DNA of 64,000 bases from Phycisphaerales bacterium (GCA_020849105.1 JADLGW010000056.1:156958-220957); one strand, 5' to 3'; numbered from the stretch's first letter, positions 41,642 through 50,106 are shown. The notes: a model not told the origin generated them from the sequence alone. Translations and numbers: made by a program.

Positions 41642-42541
41642 TTATCCGTTGGCCCTGATCTCCTCGCGGATGCCGTGGTCGAGGCGTGCGAAGATGGTGA
41701 GTTCGGAGAGGTGGCGGGCGATGCCCTCGAGGCCGGGGAACATGGAAGCCGCGGTGATGCCCTTGCGTTCAAGGGACTGGAGAACGCGCGGCTTGATGGA
41801 GTCCGGGAAGGTGATGCACTGGCGGGGCACGGCCTCGTCGGCGGGGTCGATGAGCGTGGAGATGACCCGGGCCTGGTCCAGGCCAAGCCGGCTCGGAACG
41901 GTGAAGAAGCCTTGCTGGGCAATGAGTCGCGGGAAGCGGTCGCGGAGTTGGTACAGGAAGACGACCCAGGGCGAGGGCGGGCGGAGTTTGTGGCGGCCGA
42001 GTTGCCGGCGGGAGAGGAGTGCGTAGCGCATCGGGACTTCGAGGTTGTGCGGCGGGCCCTGACCGAGCATCCGGTCCATCTCCGCCCCCAGGCCGTGGCG
42101 CTCCAGGCCGCGTTGCATGGCGCGGGTGTCGAAGACCCAGATGGCCGCATCGCTCCACCGGCCGCGGGAGTCGTGGCGTCGTTCCGACGCGGCGGCGTAC
42201 GCGGCGACCCAGATCGACGAGGTCCAGTCGAGCAGGCGCGTGGGGGCGCCGTAGTGCCGCATCAGGATCATGGTTTGCAACGGATCGTCGAGGATGGACT
42301 GGAGCGGGGGCGAGAGGTGGTAGCCGGCATTGCCCGCGAAGCGGCGGATAAGAACCTGCTCGACGATGTAGCCGTGTTCCGTACCGATGCGGGCGCGCTC
42401 CAGGGCGCGGTCGAGCGAGGAGTACAGGGTCGCGTTGGCCCCCGCGTCCCCACGGCAGGCGAGGGCCCCCGCGGCCTCGATACGGGTCAGTTCGTGAAGG
42501 AGTTTGTCGGCGTCGGTGATGCGGCGGCGGAGCCAGGGCAT
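41642..42541 (-). CDS. FRG-domain protein
   Basis: The 299-aa protein carries the FRG domain. ALACRGDAGANATLYSSLDRA is at about residues 25-45 (F-R-G here C-R-G), and MILMRHYGAPTRLLDWTSS near 88-106 is the hallmark stretch, followed by VAAYAAASE. FRG domains are found in phage-encoded and defence-linked proteins, but the biochemical role is unclear. No toxin, antitoxin or nuclease gene is adjacent. ATG 42541 is the first Met before the domain. It is divergent from the GNAT gene and convergent with trpF. Confidence 0.75.
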   Translation of the reverse strand: MPWLRRRITDADKLLHELTRIEAAGALACRGDAGANATLYSSLDRALERARIGTEHGYIVEQVLIRRFAGNAGYHLSPPLQSILDDPLQTMILMRHYGAPTRLLDWTSSIWVAAYAAASERRHDSRGRWSDAAIWVFDTRAMQRGLERHGLGAEMDRMLGQGPPHNLEVPMRYALLSRRQLGRHKLRPPSPWVVFLYQLRDRFPRLIAQQGFFTVPSRLGLDQARVISTLIDPADEAVPRQCITFPDSIKPRVLQSLERKGITAASMFPGLEGIARHLSELTIFARLDHGIREEIRANG

Positions 42542-42594
42542 CCAGAAGAATACGGTGAGGAGCCAGGAATGAGGAATCGGGGGCGATTCGTCAG

Positions 42595-42600
42595 TACGAT
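42595..42600 (+). promoter_or_regulatory. -10 element of the GNAT gene (leaderless arrangement)
   Basis: TACGAT ends 6 nt before ATG 42607, identical to the pyrG hexamer. Confidence 0.45.
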
Positions 42601-42606
42601 GGGCGC

Positions 42607-43155
42607 ATGGAGATACGGCTCGCGGGCGGGGGGGACATCGCGGCGGTCCAGGACATTCAGAACCACTACATCGCGGCGACGCACATCCACTTTGCGGCGC
42701 AGCCCCTGACGCTGGAGGAAGGGCTGGCGGAGTGGCGGGGGGCGCGGGAGAAGCACCCGTGGCTGGTGTCGGTCGATGGCGGCCGCGTGGTGGGCTTCGC
42801 GCGGTCGTCGGCGTGGAAGGCACGGGCGGCGTACCAGTGGACGGTGGAGACCGCGGTGTACCTGCGCCCGGAGGCGTGCGGGCGCGGCGTTGGTCGGGCG
42901 CTGTACGAGCGGCTCTTTGCGGTCCTCCGGGCGCAGGGGTACCGCACGGCCATCGGTGGGATCACGCAACCGAACGAGGCGAGTGTGCGTCTGCACGAGG
43001 CGGTGGGGATGCACCGGTGCGCGACGTTCGAGCGGGCCGGGTTCAAGTTCGGGAAGTGGTGGACCGTGGGGTACTGGCGGATGGACCTGGGGGGGACCGA
43101 GGGGGAGCCGGGGCCGATCCTGATGGTTGCAGACGCCCTGCGCATCGTGGCTTGA
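42607..43155 (+). CDS. GNAT acetyltransferase, phosphinothricin-acetyltransferase-like
   Basis: The 182-aa enzyme shows the PAT/bar-type pattern of the GNAT family: IRLAGGGDIAAVQDIQNHYI at the N-terminus, VVGFARSSAWKARAAYQWTVET, and the acetyl-CoA loop RPEACGRGVGRALYERLF near residues 88-105. NEASVRLHEAVGMHRCATFERAGFKFGKW follows in two blocks, as in PAT proteins. Related enzymes acetylate phosphinothricin, methionine sulfoximine or similar amines; the physiological substrate cannot be deduced. Confidence 0.88.
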   Translation: MEIRLAGGGDIAAVQDIQNHYIAATHIHFAAQPLTLEEGLAEWRGAREKHPWLVSVDGGRVVGFARSSAWKARAAYQWTVETAVYLRPEACGRGVGRALYERLFAVLRAQGYRTAIGGITQPNEASVRLHEAVGMHRCATFERAGFKFGKWWTVGYWRMDLGGTEGEPGPILMVADALRIVA

Positions 43156-43198
43156 ACCCGTGGGAACGCGGTGCGCCGTGATTCAGGGGGGGCCGGGA

Positions 43199-44245
43199 TC
43201 AGTTCTTCAGTGACGCCATGTCGATGACGAAGCGGTACTTCACGTCGCTCCGGAGCAGCCGCTCGTAGGCCTCGTTGATCTTCTGGATCGGGATCAACTC
43301 GATGTCGCAGGAGATGCTGTGCGTACCGCAAAAATCGAGCATCTCCTGGGTCTCGGGGATGCCGCCGATGAGCGAGCCGGTGAGCACCTTGCGCGGGAAG
43401 AGCAGGCTCATGGCCGCCAGCGGCAGCGGGTTGGGCGGAGCGCCGACCAGGACCATGGCGCCGTCAAGCCGGACAAGGGACAGGTAGGTGTTCAGGTCGT
43501 GGTCGGCCGAGACGGTGTCGAGGATCAGGTCGAAGGTGCCGGTGTGCTTCTTCATCTCGTCCTGGTTCCGGGAGATGACGACCTCGTCGGCGCCGAGGCG
43601 TCTGCCGTCCTCGGCTTTGCCCGGGGTGGTGGTGAAGAGGACGGTGTGGGCGCCGAAGGCCCGGGCGAACTTGACCCCCATATGGCCCAGGCCACCGAGG
43701 CCGACGATGCCGACCTTCCGGCCCCCGGCCGCCCTGTAGCGCCGCAGGGGCGAGTAGGTTGTGATGCCCGCGCAGAGGAGCGGGGCGGCCGATGCCGGAT
43801 CCAGGTTCGTGGGGACGCGGAGTGCGAAGGCCTCGTCCACGACGATGCGTTCGGAGTATCCGCCGTAGGTCATGCCGCCGAGGTGCTTGTCGGGGCCGTT
43901 GTAGGTGAAGACCGGGCCGGCCGTGCAGAACTGCTCCTGCCCGGTCCTGCAGTTTGCACACGACCGGCAGGAATCGACGAGGCAGCCGGTGGCGGCGGGG
44001 TCCCCGACCTTGAACTTCCCGACGCCGGCCCCCACGCGCGTCACGCGTCCGAGAATCTCGTGGCCCGGGACCATCGGGTAGGCGGACATTCCCCACTCGT
44101 TGCGGGCGAAATGCAGGTCGGAGTGGCAGACGCCGCAGTACATGATGTCGATCTCGACGTCGGTGGGGAGCAGCCCGCGGCGCTCGATCGGGAAGGGCGC
44201 GAGCGGTGAGGCAGCGGACTGCGCGGCATAGGCCCTGATCGGCAT
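43199..44245 (-). CDS. Zinc-dependent NAD(P) alcohol dehydrogenase, cinnamyl-alcohol type
   Basis: The 348-aa MDR enzyme has the catalytic zinc ligands in YCGVCHSDLHF (Cys37, His41) and PGHEILGRV, and the structural zinc cysteines in DSCRSCANCRTGQEQFC. The cofactor loop is VGIVGLGGLGHMGVKFA, and TTYSPLRRYRA follows. This is the YahK/YjgB-like branch that reduces aldehydes with NADPH. GGAGGA precedes ATG 44245. It converges with the GNAT gene. The pathway is unknown. Confidence 0.93.
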   Translation of the reverse strand: MPIRAYAAQSAASPLAPFPIERRGLLPTDVEIDIMYCGVCHSDLHFARNEWGMSAYPMVPGHEILGRVTRVGAGVGKFKVGDPAATGCLVDSCRSCANCRTGQEQFCTAGPVFTYNGPDKHLGGMTYGGYSERIVVDEAFALRVPTNLDPASAAPLLCAGITTYSPLRRYRAAGGRKVGIVGLGGLGHMGVKFARAFGAHTVLFTTTPGKAEDGRRLGADEVVISRNQDEMKKHTGTFDLILDTVSADHDLNTYLSLVRLDGAMVLVGAPPNPLPLAAMSLLFPRKVLTGSLIGGIPETQEMLDFCGTHSISCDIELIPIQKINEAYERLLRSDVKYRFVIDMASLKN

Positions 44246-44311
44246 CGATGATCCTCCGGGAGGGTGCGGTTGCCGCGGACTGTACCCCGGGGGGCGCCCA
44301 CAGGGAGCAGC

Positions 44312-45748
44312 CTATGGGCAACCGAGCGCGAACCTTGTCTGGAAGCAGCCGAAGTCGGCCAGGTTCAGGGCGCCGTCGCCGTTGCAGTCGGCGTACGGGC
44401 CGCCGGTGGCGAACTTCGTCTGGAAGCAGCCGAAGTCGGCCAGGTTCAGGGCGCCGTCGGCGTTGCAATCGGGGTAGCAGCCCGCGGCGACAACGAGGGT
44501 CCAGCCGATCTCCTGTGTCAACCACTGGCCGCGGAGCGCGGCGTTGCGAACCCACGGGGTGTTGTCCGTGACCCGGACGGACACGGCGTAGAGGCCGGGT
44601 GTGAGGCCGAGTGACGCGATATTGAGAGAGGCGGTTGTGGCGCCGGGAATGGGCAGCGTGTTGAGTTCCCACTGGATGTCGAGGGGGTTGCCGACGGGGT
44701 CCACGGGGTCCACAAACGGGACGCTGGAGTTTGACAGGATCTCGGTGACGGGTGTCGAGTCATCGATGGGCTTGATCTGCCTGTAGATCTCGACGATGAG
44801 CGCCTCGGCCGAGGGCAGGTTGAAGGGGCGGTTGAGGGAACGCATCTTCGAGTTGTACGTCGGGCGGTACAGGCCGTAGAGCGAGTAGCCGCCACCCTCG
44901 AACGAGTCCACGAGCCCGTCGAACGCGGGGTCATTGACGCCGGCCCAGCGGTACCACTTGGTCAGGGTCTGCACCATCTGGGCGGCGGTGTGGATGCTGA
45001 GGTTGGGTTCCGGGCGCTCCGGTCCGTTGTAGGTCGCCGGCCCGCCATAGTCGTACTCGTCAGCCAGCAGGCCCAAGCTGTGCCCGAACTCATGGATGGC
45101 GATTTCTGCGCTGGCGCCGTTGCCGCCGGCGAGCGTACCGATGTCGTTACCCGGGTAGCCGGCCCCGCCGTACTTGGTGGAGTTAGCGATGGCCAGGACC
45201 TGGTCCGGCGGGAAGGGGGCGGCCGCGGCGTGCTGGAGGGCTTTGGAGACGCTGACACACAGGGCGCGCTCTGTGCCGCCGCACCAGAAGGCCATATCGA
45301 GTGCGGTGTTCCGAAAGATGCCCTGGACGGGGTCGTTGTCCACGCCGGAATCGATGGAGACAACGTCCACGCGGTAGACACTGAAGAGCGGCTTATAGGT
45401 CTTGAAGGGCTCCTGGTTGAACATCTGGTTGACGGCGTTCTGGGCCTGCGTGGCGTAGAGGCCGAGTTGGGCGGCCTGGTAGCCGTCGCCGACGAGCACG
45501 AGGTCCACCCGGTTGGCCGGGTTGCCCGAGTCGATCAGCGTCTCGACGGCCAGCCCCCGCGGCGGCACCAGGGCTGCGGCGTCGAACCGGGGGCGGGTGA
45601 TGAGGAGTTTGCCGCCGGTCAGGCGTCCCGCGTCATCGAGGGTGTCGTAGTACACGACGTCGGTCACGTCGGGCTCGTGCTGCTGGGCAGGGGCGAGGGG
45701 GGCCATGCCGGCCAGGGCGAGAAGAATCATGGGGGCGGTACCGCGCAT
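44312..45748 (-). CDS. Secreted M64-type metalloprotease with dockerin-like C-terminal repeats
   Basis: The 478-aa protein has a signal peptide (about residues 1-21, ending LAPAQQ) and a peptidase M64 domain. VDLVLVGDGYQAAQLGLY (near 81-98) opens the domain and the zinc site is IAIHEFGHSLGLLADEY (HExxH at 219-223). An Ig-like segment follows (about 330-420). The C-terminus has two copies of DCNxDGALNLADFGCFQT (about 425-478) with Ca-binding DxNxDG loops and paired cysteines. The DNA of the repeats is identical over 42 bp. It probably acts outside the cell; the repeats may anchor or dock it. GGAGGC precedes ATG 45748. Confidence 0.85.
   Translation of the reverse strand: MRGTAPMILLALAGMAPLAPAQQHEPDVTDVVYYDTLDDAGRLTGGKLLITRPRFDAAALVPPRGLAVETLIDSGNPANRVDLVLVGDGYQAAQLGLYATQAQNAVNQMFNQEPFKTYKPLFSVYRVDVVSIDSGVDNDPVQGIFRNTALDMAFWCGGTERALCVSVSKALQHAAAAPFPPDQVLAIANSTKYGGAGYPGNDIGTLAGGNGASAEIAIHEFGHSLGLLADEYDYGGPATYNGPERPEPNLSIHTAAQMVQTLTKWYRWAGVNDPAFDGLVDSFEGGGYSLYGLYRPTYNSKMRSLNRPFNLPSAEALIVEIYRQIKPIDDSTPVTEILSNSSVPFVDPVDPVGNPLDIQWELNTLPIPGATTASLNIASLGLTPGLYAVSVRVTDNTPWVRNAALRGQWLTQEIGWTLVVAAGCYPDCNADGALNLADFGCFQTKFATGGPYADCNGDGALNLADFGCFQTRFALGCP
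44337..44459 (-). repeat. Two exact 42-bp direct repeats encoding the dockerin-like units
   Basis: Copies at 44337-44378 and 44418-44459 are identical and 81 bp (27 codons) apart. Perfect identity including silent sites points to recent duplication or gene conversion. Confidence 0.85.
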
Positions 45749-45855
45749 GTTGAGCCTCCGAGCCGCTTCGGCGTCACATGAGTGGTACGGGGCGTCCGCC
45801 AGTCGGATCCGCTTCGGCGCCACAGTCCTCACGAACTTCGAGTGTATCGGCTCAT

Positions 45856-46536
45856 TCAGCGGCGAAAGAACGACACCGCCTCCGCAACGACCGTCGAGCC
45901 GATGGGCAGGTCCGGCATCGCGGCGTACGCGGCCAGCGAGACGTCCTGGTGCTCGTTTAACGGCACGCTCGATAGGCGAGTGGCGAGGCGCTCGGCATCG
46001 TCGTGGGTCGTCGGCACTGTGCCGGGCTTGCCGGACACCCCGACCACCAGGACCTGGCGGGCCAGCGTGGTACAGGGGTTGTCGAGCGCCGCGGCGAGCA
46101 GTTCATCGCGACCGACATCCGCCAGGCGGCGCGAGCCCCAGTCGGCGTTCTCAAGTTGGACGCAGGAGCAGCCGCCCGCCGGATCGCGGAAGATCGCGAA
46201 GACGACCGACTGCTCGGGCCCACCCGGATTCGTCCCCTTGACCAGACGGATGGGCTGGCTCTCCGGCTCGTCAGGCGTGGCCGTGGCCGGTGACCTCGGG
46301 GCTGCGGCGATCGGATCTCTGGTCGGGACCGGCGGCGGAGCGACTGTCCGCGGGGTCAGGGTCCAGACCACGGTCACCGCGGCGGCGGCCGCCAGCGTGG
46401 ACAGTCCGGCCCACACCCGGGGCCGCCACCAGAGCGGCCGCACGAAGGTGATCGAGGCGGGAGGAATGGCGGAATCCGCAAGTTCCTCGGCCTCCCGCGC
46501 CATCCGCAGCAGTTGTTCAAGTTCGCGATCGTCCAT
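45856..46536 (-). CDS. Membrane-anchored putative anti-sigma factor
   Basis: The 226-aa protein follows the ECF sigma gene by 18 bp and shares its operon. It has a short acidic N-terminus (DDRELEQLLRMAREAEELAD), one membrane helix (about residues 40-60, WAGLSTLAAAAAVTVVWTL), and a C-terminal extracytoplasmic domain. That layout is standard for anti-sigma factors, though no ZAS zinc motif is visible. The outer part has CSCVQLENADW and a second Cys near residue 150, perhaps disulfide-forming. Confidence 0.65.
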   Translation of the reverse strand: MDDRELEQLLRMAREAEELADSAIPPASITFVRPLWWRPRVWAGLSTLAAAAAVTVVWTLTPRTVAPPPVPTRDPIAAAPRSPATATPDEPESQPIRLVKGTNPGGPEQSVVFAIFRDPAGGCSCVQLENADWGSRRLADVGRDELLAAALDNPCTTLARQVLVVGVSGKPGTVPTTHDDAERLATRLSSVPLNEHQDVSLAAYAAMPDLPIGSTVVAEAVSFFRR

Positions 46537-46554
46537 GGCGTAAACCCCTGCTTC

Positions 46555-47217
46555 TTATTCGTCTCCGGGGCTCTGGCGCTCGCCCATTCGGTGCCCCCGC
46601 GAAGCGAGCCACTGCCGCAGGCGTTCCAGCGCAGCCCGCTTCTTGGTGTTCATTGTGCTCGGGGCAACGCCGAAGCGCTGGGCCATGCCGCGGTCGGACT
46701 CCCCGGCCCCGATCGCCCGCAGGACGGCCCGGTCCTCGTCACTCAGGCCGCGGCCGGCCCCCGCCAGCCCGCGGCGCAGGTCGTCCAGCAGTTCGGCCAG
46801 TTCGGCGACACCGCCCGGGCCCGTCGATCCTTGGGCCTCCTCGGGCTGGATGGTCGATGTTCCCGCGGCCGCGCGGGCCCGGGACCGCAGGTGTTCCCGC
46901 CAGACGTTGGTCCCAACGGCGTAGACAAAGGTCGAGAACGCGGCGCGCGCCGGGTCGTAGCGCCCGGCGGATACGGAACGCCAGCACTCCATCCAGGTGC
47001 GCTGTGCCAGGTCGTCGGCCTGATCCTGGCGCCCCGCGGTGCGCGACAGGAACATCCGGCGGAGGCCCGGCTCAAACCGAACATGCAGGGACTCGAACGC
47101 CGCCCGGTCACCCCGCGCCGCCGCGGCGGTGAGGTCGGACAGGGCGTGGGGCGGTCTCGGCAAATGCGGCTCCAGGGCGAGCATGGCCACGGACGGGCTG
47201 ACCCGGACGACCGTCAT
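46555..47217 (-). CDS. ECF-type RNA polymerase sigma factor
   Basis: The 220-aa protein has region 2 (AAFESLHVRFEPGLRRMFLS, then QADDLAQRTWMECWRSV and FSTFVYAVGTNVWREHLR) and region 4 (LSDEDRAVLRAIGAGES, then GMAQRFGVAPSTMNTKKRAA). The spacing is as in extracytoplasmic-function sigma factors. The next gene encodes a single-span protein likely to be its anti-sigma factor. The DUF1573 operon is divergent 142 bp away and is a candidate target. Confidence 0.88.
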   Translation of the reverse strand: MTVVRVSPSVAMLALEPHLPRPPHALSDLTAAAARGDRAAFESLHVRFEPGLRRMFLSRTAGRQDQADDLAQRTWMECWRSVSAGRYDPARAAFSTFVYAVGTNVWREHLRSRARAAAGTSTIQPEEAQGSTGPGGVAELAELLDDLRRGLAGAGRGLSDEDRAVLRAIGAGESDRGMAQRFGVAPSTMNTKKRAALERLRQWLASRGHRMGERQSPGDE

Positions 47218-47344
47218 ACCAGAGTCTTGACGCCCGCGGGCGGTGTGATCGGCCCACGGACCGAATTCCCGCGAGCGCCGGGGGGGCGGGGGTCAACAAC
47301 CACCGTCCGGCCGGTCGTGACCGGAGAGCACCGACACGTCCCGC

Positions 47345-47350
47345 TATGAT
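47345..47350 (+). promoter_or_regulatory. -10 element of the DUF1573 operon
   Basis: TATGAT directly abuts GGAGGCG and lies 9 nt before ATG 47360, so any leader must be very short. Confidence 0.4.
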
Positions 47351-47359
47351 GGAGGCGAC

Positions 47360-48625
47360 ATGAAGAACACCATGCCACGTTGCGCGTCCCCGGCCCGCCT
47401 GCTCTTGGCTTGCGGGCTGGTTCTCGGACTCGGTTCCTACGCCTCCGCCCAGGTGGACGACCACGCGGGCCACGCCCACGACGCGGCCCCGGCCGCTCAG
47501 CCCGCGGGCGCGCCGGCCGTCGAGGGGCCCCTGAAGTTCCAGGAGTTGGAGCACGACTTCGGCCGGATCATGGACACCGCGGCGGTCCAGCACACGTTCA
47601 AGTTCACGAATACGGGGGCCTCCTCGATCACGTTCACGGAGAAGAAGCCGCAGACGTCGTGCGGTTGCACGGCGGGCGACTTCGCGAAGCCGTCCTACGC
47701 CCCCGGCGAGAGCGGCGAGGTGACGGTGACGTTCAATCCCGCGGGCAAGGCCGGCCACAAGAACACCCAGCGGATCACGATCCGGTACAAGGACGACTCC
47801 CGACCGGACACGATGATGCCGGAGGTCACGCTGACGATTAATGCGGACGTGAAGACCAGCGTGGCGATCAATCCGCCGCAGATGGTGAACTTCGGCGACG
47901 TGGTGCAGGGGGACCTGGGCAAGCAGACGATCACGGTGACGGGGCGCGGCGATGACTTCAAGGTCACCTACGCCAGTGTGGCCCGGAGCCGCCTGTTCGA
48001 TGTCAAACTGCTGGGCACCAAGGAAGTCGAGGTGGACGGGGAGAAACTCCGTCAGTCGACGCTGGAACTTTCGCTGCTGGGCACGCCGCGCAAGGGCCAG
48101 ATGCAGAGCCTGGTGACCTTCCGCACGACGGACCCCAACATCCCTCTGACCAGCGTGAACGTGCAGGCGAACATCGTGGGCGACCTGAACCTGCTGCCCC
48201 CCCGCCTGAGCGCCGGGGCGGTGGAGGTCGGCACCCCGTTCGAGCGGATGATCCGGGTGGTGTCGCGCAAGAACAAGCCGTTCAAGATCGAGAAGATCGA
48301 CCAGACATCCAATCTACCCACCCCGCTGACGACGGAGATCACCCCGCTCAACGAGGGCGAGGGCGTGGGGTACCAGATCGTCGTGAAGGGAACGGCGCCG
48401 GAGCAGGTCGGCCCGCTCAACGCCACGCTGACCGCGGTGACCGACGTCCCGGGCGAGGAGAAACTTGATATCCAGGTCGTGGGCTCGGTCCGTCCGGTGC
48501 AGCAGGTCATCCTGCCGCCGCTGGGGCCGATGGGCCCGAGCCTGACCCCGCCCGAGAAGCGGATCGTGACGCCAAGCAAGACGGCGACGCCTCCCCCGGC
48601 AGTCCGGCCGGCGGGCGGGCACTGA
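47360..48625 (+). CDS. Exported DUF1573 protein
   Basis: The 421-aa protein has a signal peptide (about residues 1-30, LLLACGLVLGLGSYASA) and a His-rich stretch (DDHAGHAHDA). Then comes a DUF1573 domain with FQELEHDFGRIMD, FKFTNTGASSITF, and the signature SCGCTAGDF near residues 98-106, followed by APGESGEVTVTFNPAGKAG. The rest repeats the Ig-like beta pattern. DUF1573 proteins are frequent in planctomycetes and Bacteroidetes; the CGC motif suggests redox or metal binding. It starts a three-gene operon with rhodanese and MauE-like genes (TGATG overlap). Confidence 0.88.
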   Translation: MKNTMPRCASPARLLLACGLVLGLGSYASAQVDDHAGHAHDAAPAAQPAGAPAVEGPLKFQELEHDFGRIMDTAAVQHTFKFTNTGASSITFTEKKPQTSCGCTAGDFAKPSYAPGESGEVTVTFNPAGKAGHKNTQRITIRYKDDSRPDTMMPEVTLTINADVKTSVAINPPQMVNFGDVVQGDLGKQTITVTGRGDDFKVTYASVARSRLFDVKLLGTKEVEVDGEKLRQSTLELSLLGTPRKGQMQSLVTFRTTDPNIPLTSVNVQANIVGDLNLLPPRLSAGAVEVGTPFERMIRVVSRKNKPFKIEKIDQTSNLPTPLTTEITPLNEGEGVGYQIVVKGTAPEQVGPLNATLTAVTDVPGEEKLDIQVVGSVRPVQQVILPPLGPMGPSLTPPEKRIVTPSKTATPPPAVRPAGGH

Positions 48626-49245
48626 TGCCGCGGCTTGTTTACCAGGCGCTGAGCCTGATCGCGATCGGGCTGATGGCCGGCATCGCGCACTCGTGCAACC
48701 GCGAGGTGGAGTTCCACCCGCGGAACAACCCGGAGCCGGCGCCGACCGCACCGGCCGAGCACACGCCCGCAGCGCCTCAGAACAACGGCTCCGGCCCGGC
48801 CGCGCCGCCCGATCCCAAACCTCAAGAGAGCACGAAGCCCGCGGACGCAAAGCCGACCCCGCCGTCCGCGGCGAACCAGCCCAACTACTTCATCACGGTG
48901 GCCCGGGCGCGGGAACTGTGGGATCGGGGCCAGCGCGACGGATCGGTGTTCTTCGTGGACGCCCGGAACCAGGAGTCCTTTGTCCGCGGGCACGTCACCG
49001 GGGCGATGAACATTCTTCCGGGCGCCTTCAGCGGGAACCCGCAGCAGGCCTCGAACTATCTTCCGGGGATGACGGTCGTGGTCTACTGCGTGGGCAGGGA
49101 GTGCACGGACTCCGAGGCCGTGATGATCGGCTTGCAGAATATGAAGAAGGGGATCGGTCCGATCTACATCATGCACGACGGGTACCAGGCGTGGGCGGAC
49201 GCGGGCAACCCGACCGCGACAGGGCCGGACAATGACCACCCGTGA
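48625..49245 (+). CDS. Exported rhodanese-domain protein
   Basis: The 206-aa protein has an N-terminal hydrophobic segment with a possible lipid-modified Cys24 (IAHSC). A Pro/Ala-rich linker follows (about 30-85). The C-terminal rhodanese domain has FFVDARNQESFVRGHVTGAMNI in two blocks and the active Cys155 in VVVYCVGREC. Rhodaneses carry persulfide sulfur. Its ATG overlaps the stop of the DUF1573 gene, and its end overlaps the MauE-like gene by 14 bp, so the three are a coupled set. Confidence 0.88.
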   Translation: MPRLVYQALSLIAIGLMAGIAHSCNREVEFHPRNNPEPAPTAPAEHTPAAPQNNGSGPAAPPDPKPQESTKPADAKPTPPSAANQPNYFITVARARELWDRGQRDGSVFFVDARNQESFVRGHVTGAMNILPGAFSGNPQQASNYLPGMTVVVYCVGRECTDSEAVMIGLQNMKKGIGPIYIMHDGYQAWADAGNPTATGPDNDHP

Positions 49246-49774
49246 CACGCTGGGGACGAGCGGGGGGGGGCGTGGGCGGAACTGGTCCATCGCGGCGATG
49301 GCGATGCGCGTGCTGCTGGGCGGCGTGTTCATCTACTCCGCATGGGTAAAACTCCAGGACCCGGTGTCCTTCGGGCAGGCCATCGAGAAGTTCAGGGCCG
49401 TGGACCCGGACCGGCAGGCCCACCTCATCAAACTCGCGGTCTTTGCCATCCCGTGGACGGAGATGATCTGCGGCGTGGGGCTTGTGCTGGGCCTGTGGAC
49501 CCGGGCGGCGGCCCTGGTGCTGGGGCTGGCGCTCGCCGGGTTCATGGTGCTCATCTACCAGGTGCTGAACCGCGGGGAGTCCTTCGACTGCGGCTGCTTC
49601 GGGCGGCTGCGCCTGGCGTGCCCTTCCAAACTCTCGTCGTGCAACCTGTGGCAGGACGGGGTGCTGCTGGCGATGGCCCTCGTGCTGCTCGCGGGCGGGC
49701 CCGGGCGGTGGGCGCTCGACCGCCCAAGCCAGTCGCGGCACCCGGCGGGCGGAACGCCCCCCACTCCGGCATGA
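49232..49774 (+). CDS. MauE/DoxX-like membrane protein
   Basis: The 180-aa protein has four membrane helices (about residues 20-38, 66-86, 90-112 and 142-158). Family landmarks are RVLLGGVFIYSAWVKLQDP at the N-terminus and FDCGCFGRLRLACPSKLSSC near 118-137. The Cys-Gly-Cys motif is typical of MauE-like proteins, which supply electrons or disulfide reduction to periplasmic partners. It is the last gene of the DUF1573-rhodanese operon; together they look like a periplasmic thiol module. Confidence 0.82.
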   Translation: MTTRDTLGTSGGGRGRNWSIAAMAMRVLLGGVFIYSAWVKLQDPVSFGQAIEKFRAVDPDRQAHLIKLAVFAIPWTEMICGVGLVLGLWTRAAALVLGLALAGFMVLIYQVLNRGESFDCGCFGRLRLACPSKLSSCNLWQDGVLLAMALVLLAGGPGRWALDRPSQSRHPAGGTPPTPA

Positions 49775-49778
49775 GCGC

Positions 49779-49784
49779 TACACT
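49779..49784 (+). promoter_or_regulatory. -10 element of rpsR
   Basis: TACACT inside GCTACACTT, matching the RRM gene's hexamer context; about 74 nt before the rpsR start. Confidence 0.4.
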
Positions 49785-49858
49785 TGGCCCCCGTCGCCCG
49801 GCGGCGTACGCGGCTGTAGCCGCGGCGAGCCGGGCCGATTGACCAGGACGAGGATTTC

Positions 49859-50104
49859 ATGAGCAAGTTCGCCCGTTTCACGCCCACCGGAACGAAGATC
49901 AAGGTCGCCAGGAAGGCCGGTACCGGCAAGGTGTACGTCGACTGGAAGGACGTCGAGAACCTTCGCCGCATGATGAGCCCCAACGGCAAGATCTATGGCC
50001 GCAAGCGGACGAGTTCCTCCGCGGCCGAGCAGCGGATGATCTCGCAGGCGATCAAGCGGGCCCGGTTCATGGCCCTGCTGCCGTACACGTCCGCGACGCT
50101 CTGA
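49859..50104 (+). CDS. rpsR: Small ribosomal subunit protein bS18
   Basis: The 81-aa protein fits bS18: VDWKDVENLRRMMSPNGKIYGRKRT corresponds to the IDYKDVxxLxxFxxxxGKIxPRR region in two blocks, and QAIKRARFMALLPYTS is the classic C-terminal rRNA-binding end. The usual N-terminal CPF/CyxC part is replaced by a short KFARFTPTGTK. In many bacteria rpsR lies between rpsF and rplI; here it stands alone, with its own candidate promoter and a double-hairpin just after the stop. Confidence 0.88.
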   Translation: MSKFARFTPTGTKIKVARKAGTGKVYVDWKDVENLRRMMSPNGKIYGRKRTSSSAAEQRMISQAIKRARFMALLPYTSATL

Positions 50105-50106
50105 TC

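Noticed and set aside
41642..43155. Defence island around the FRG gene
   Set aside because: Neighbours are trpF, a GNAT enzyme and an alcohol dehydrogenase; no nuclease, methylase or toxin-antitoxin pair is present.
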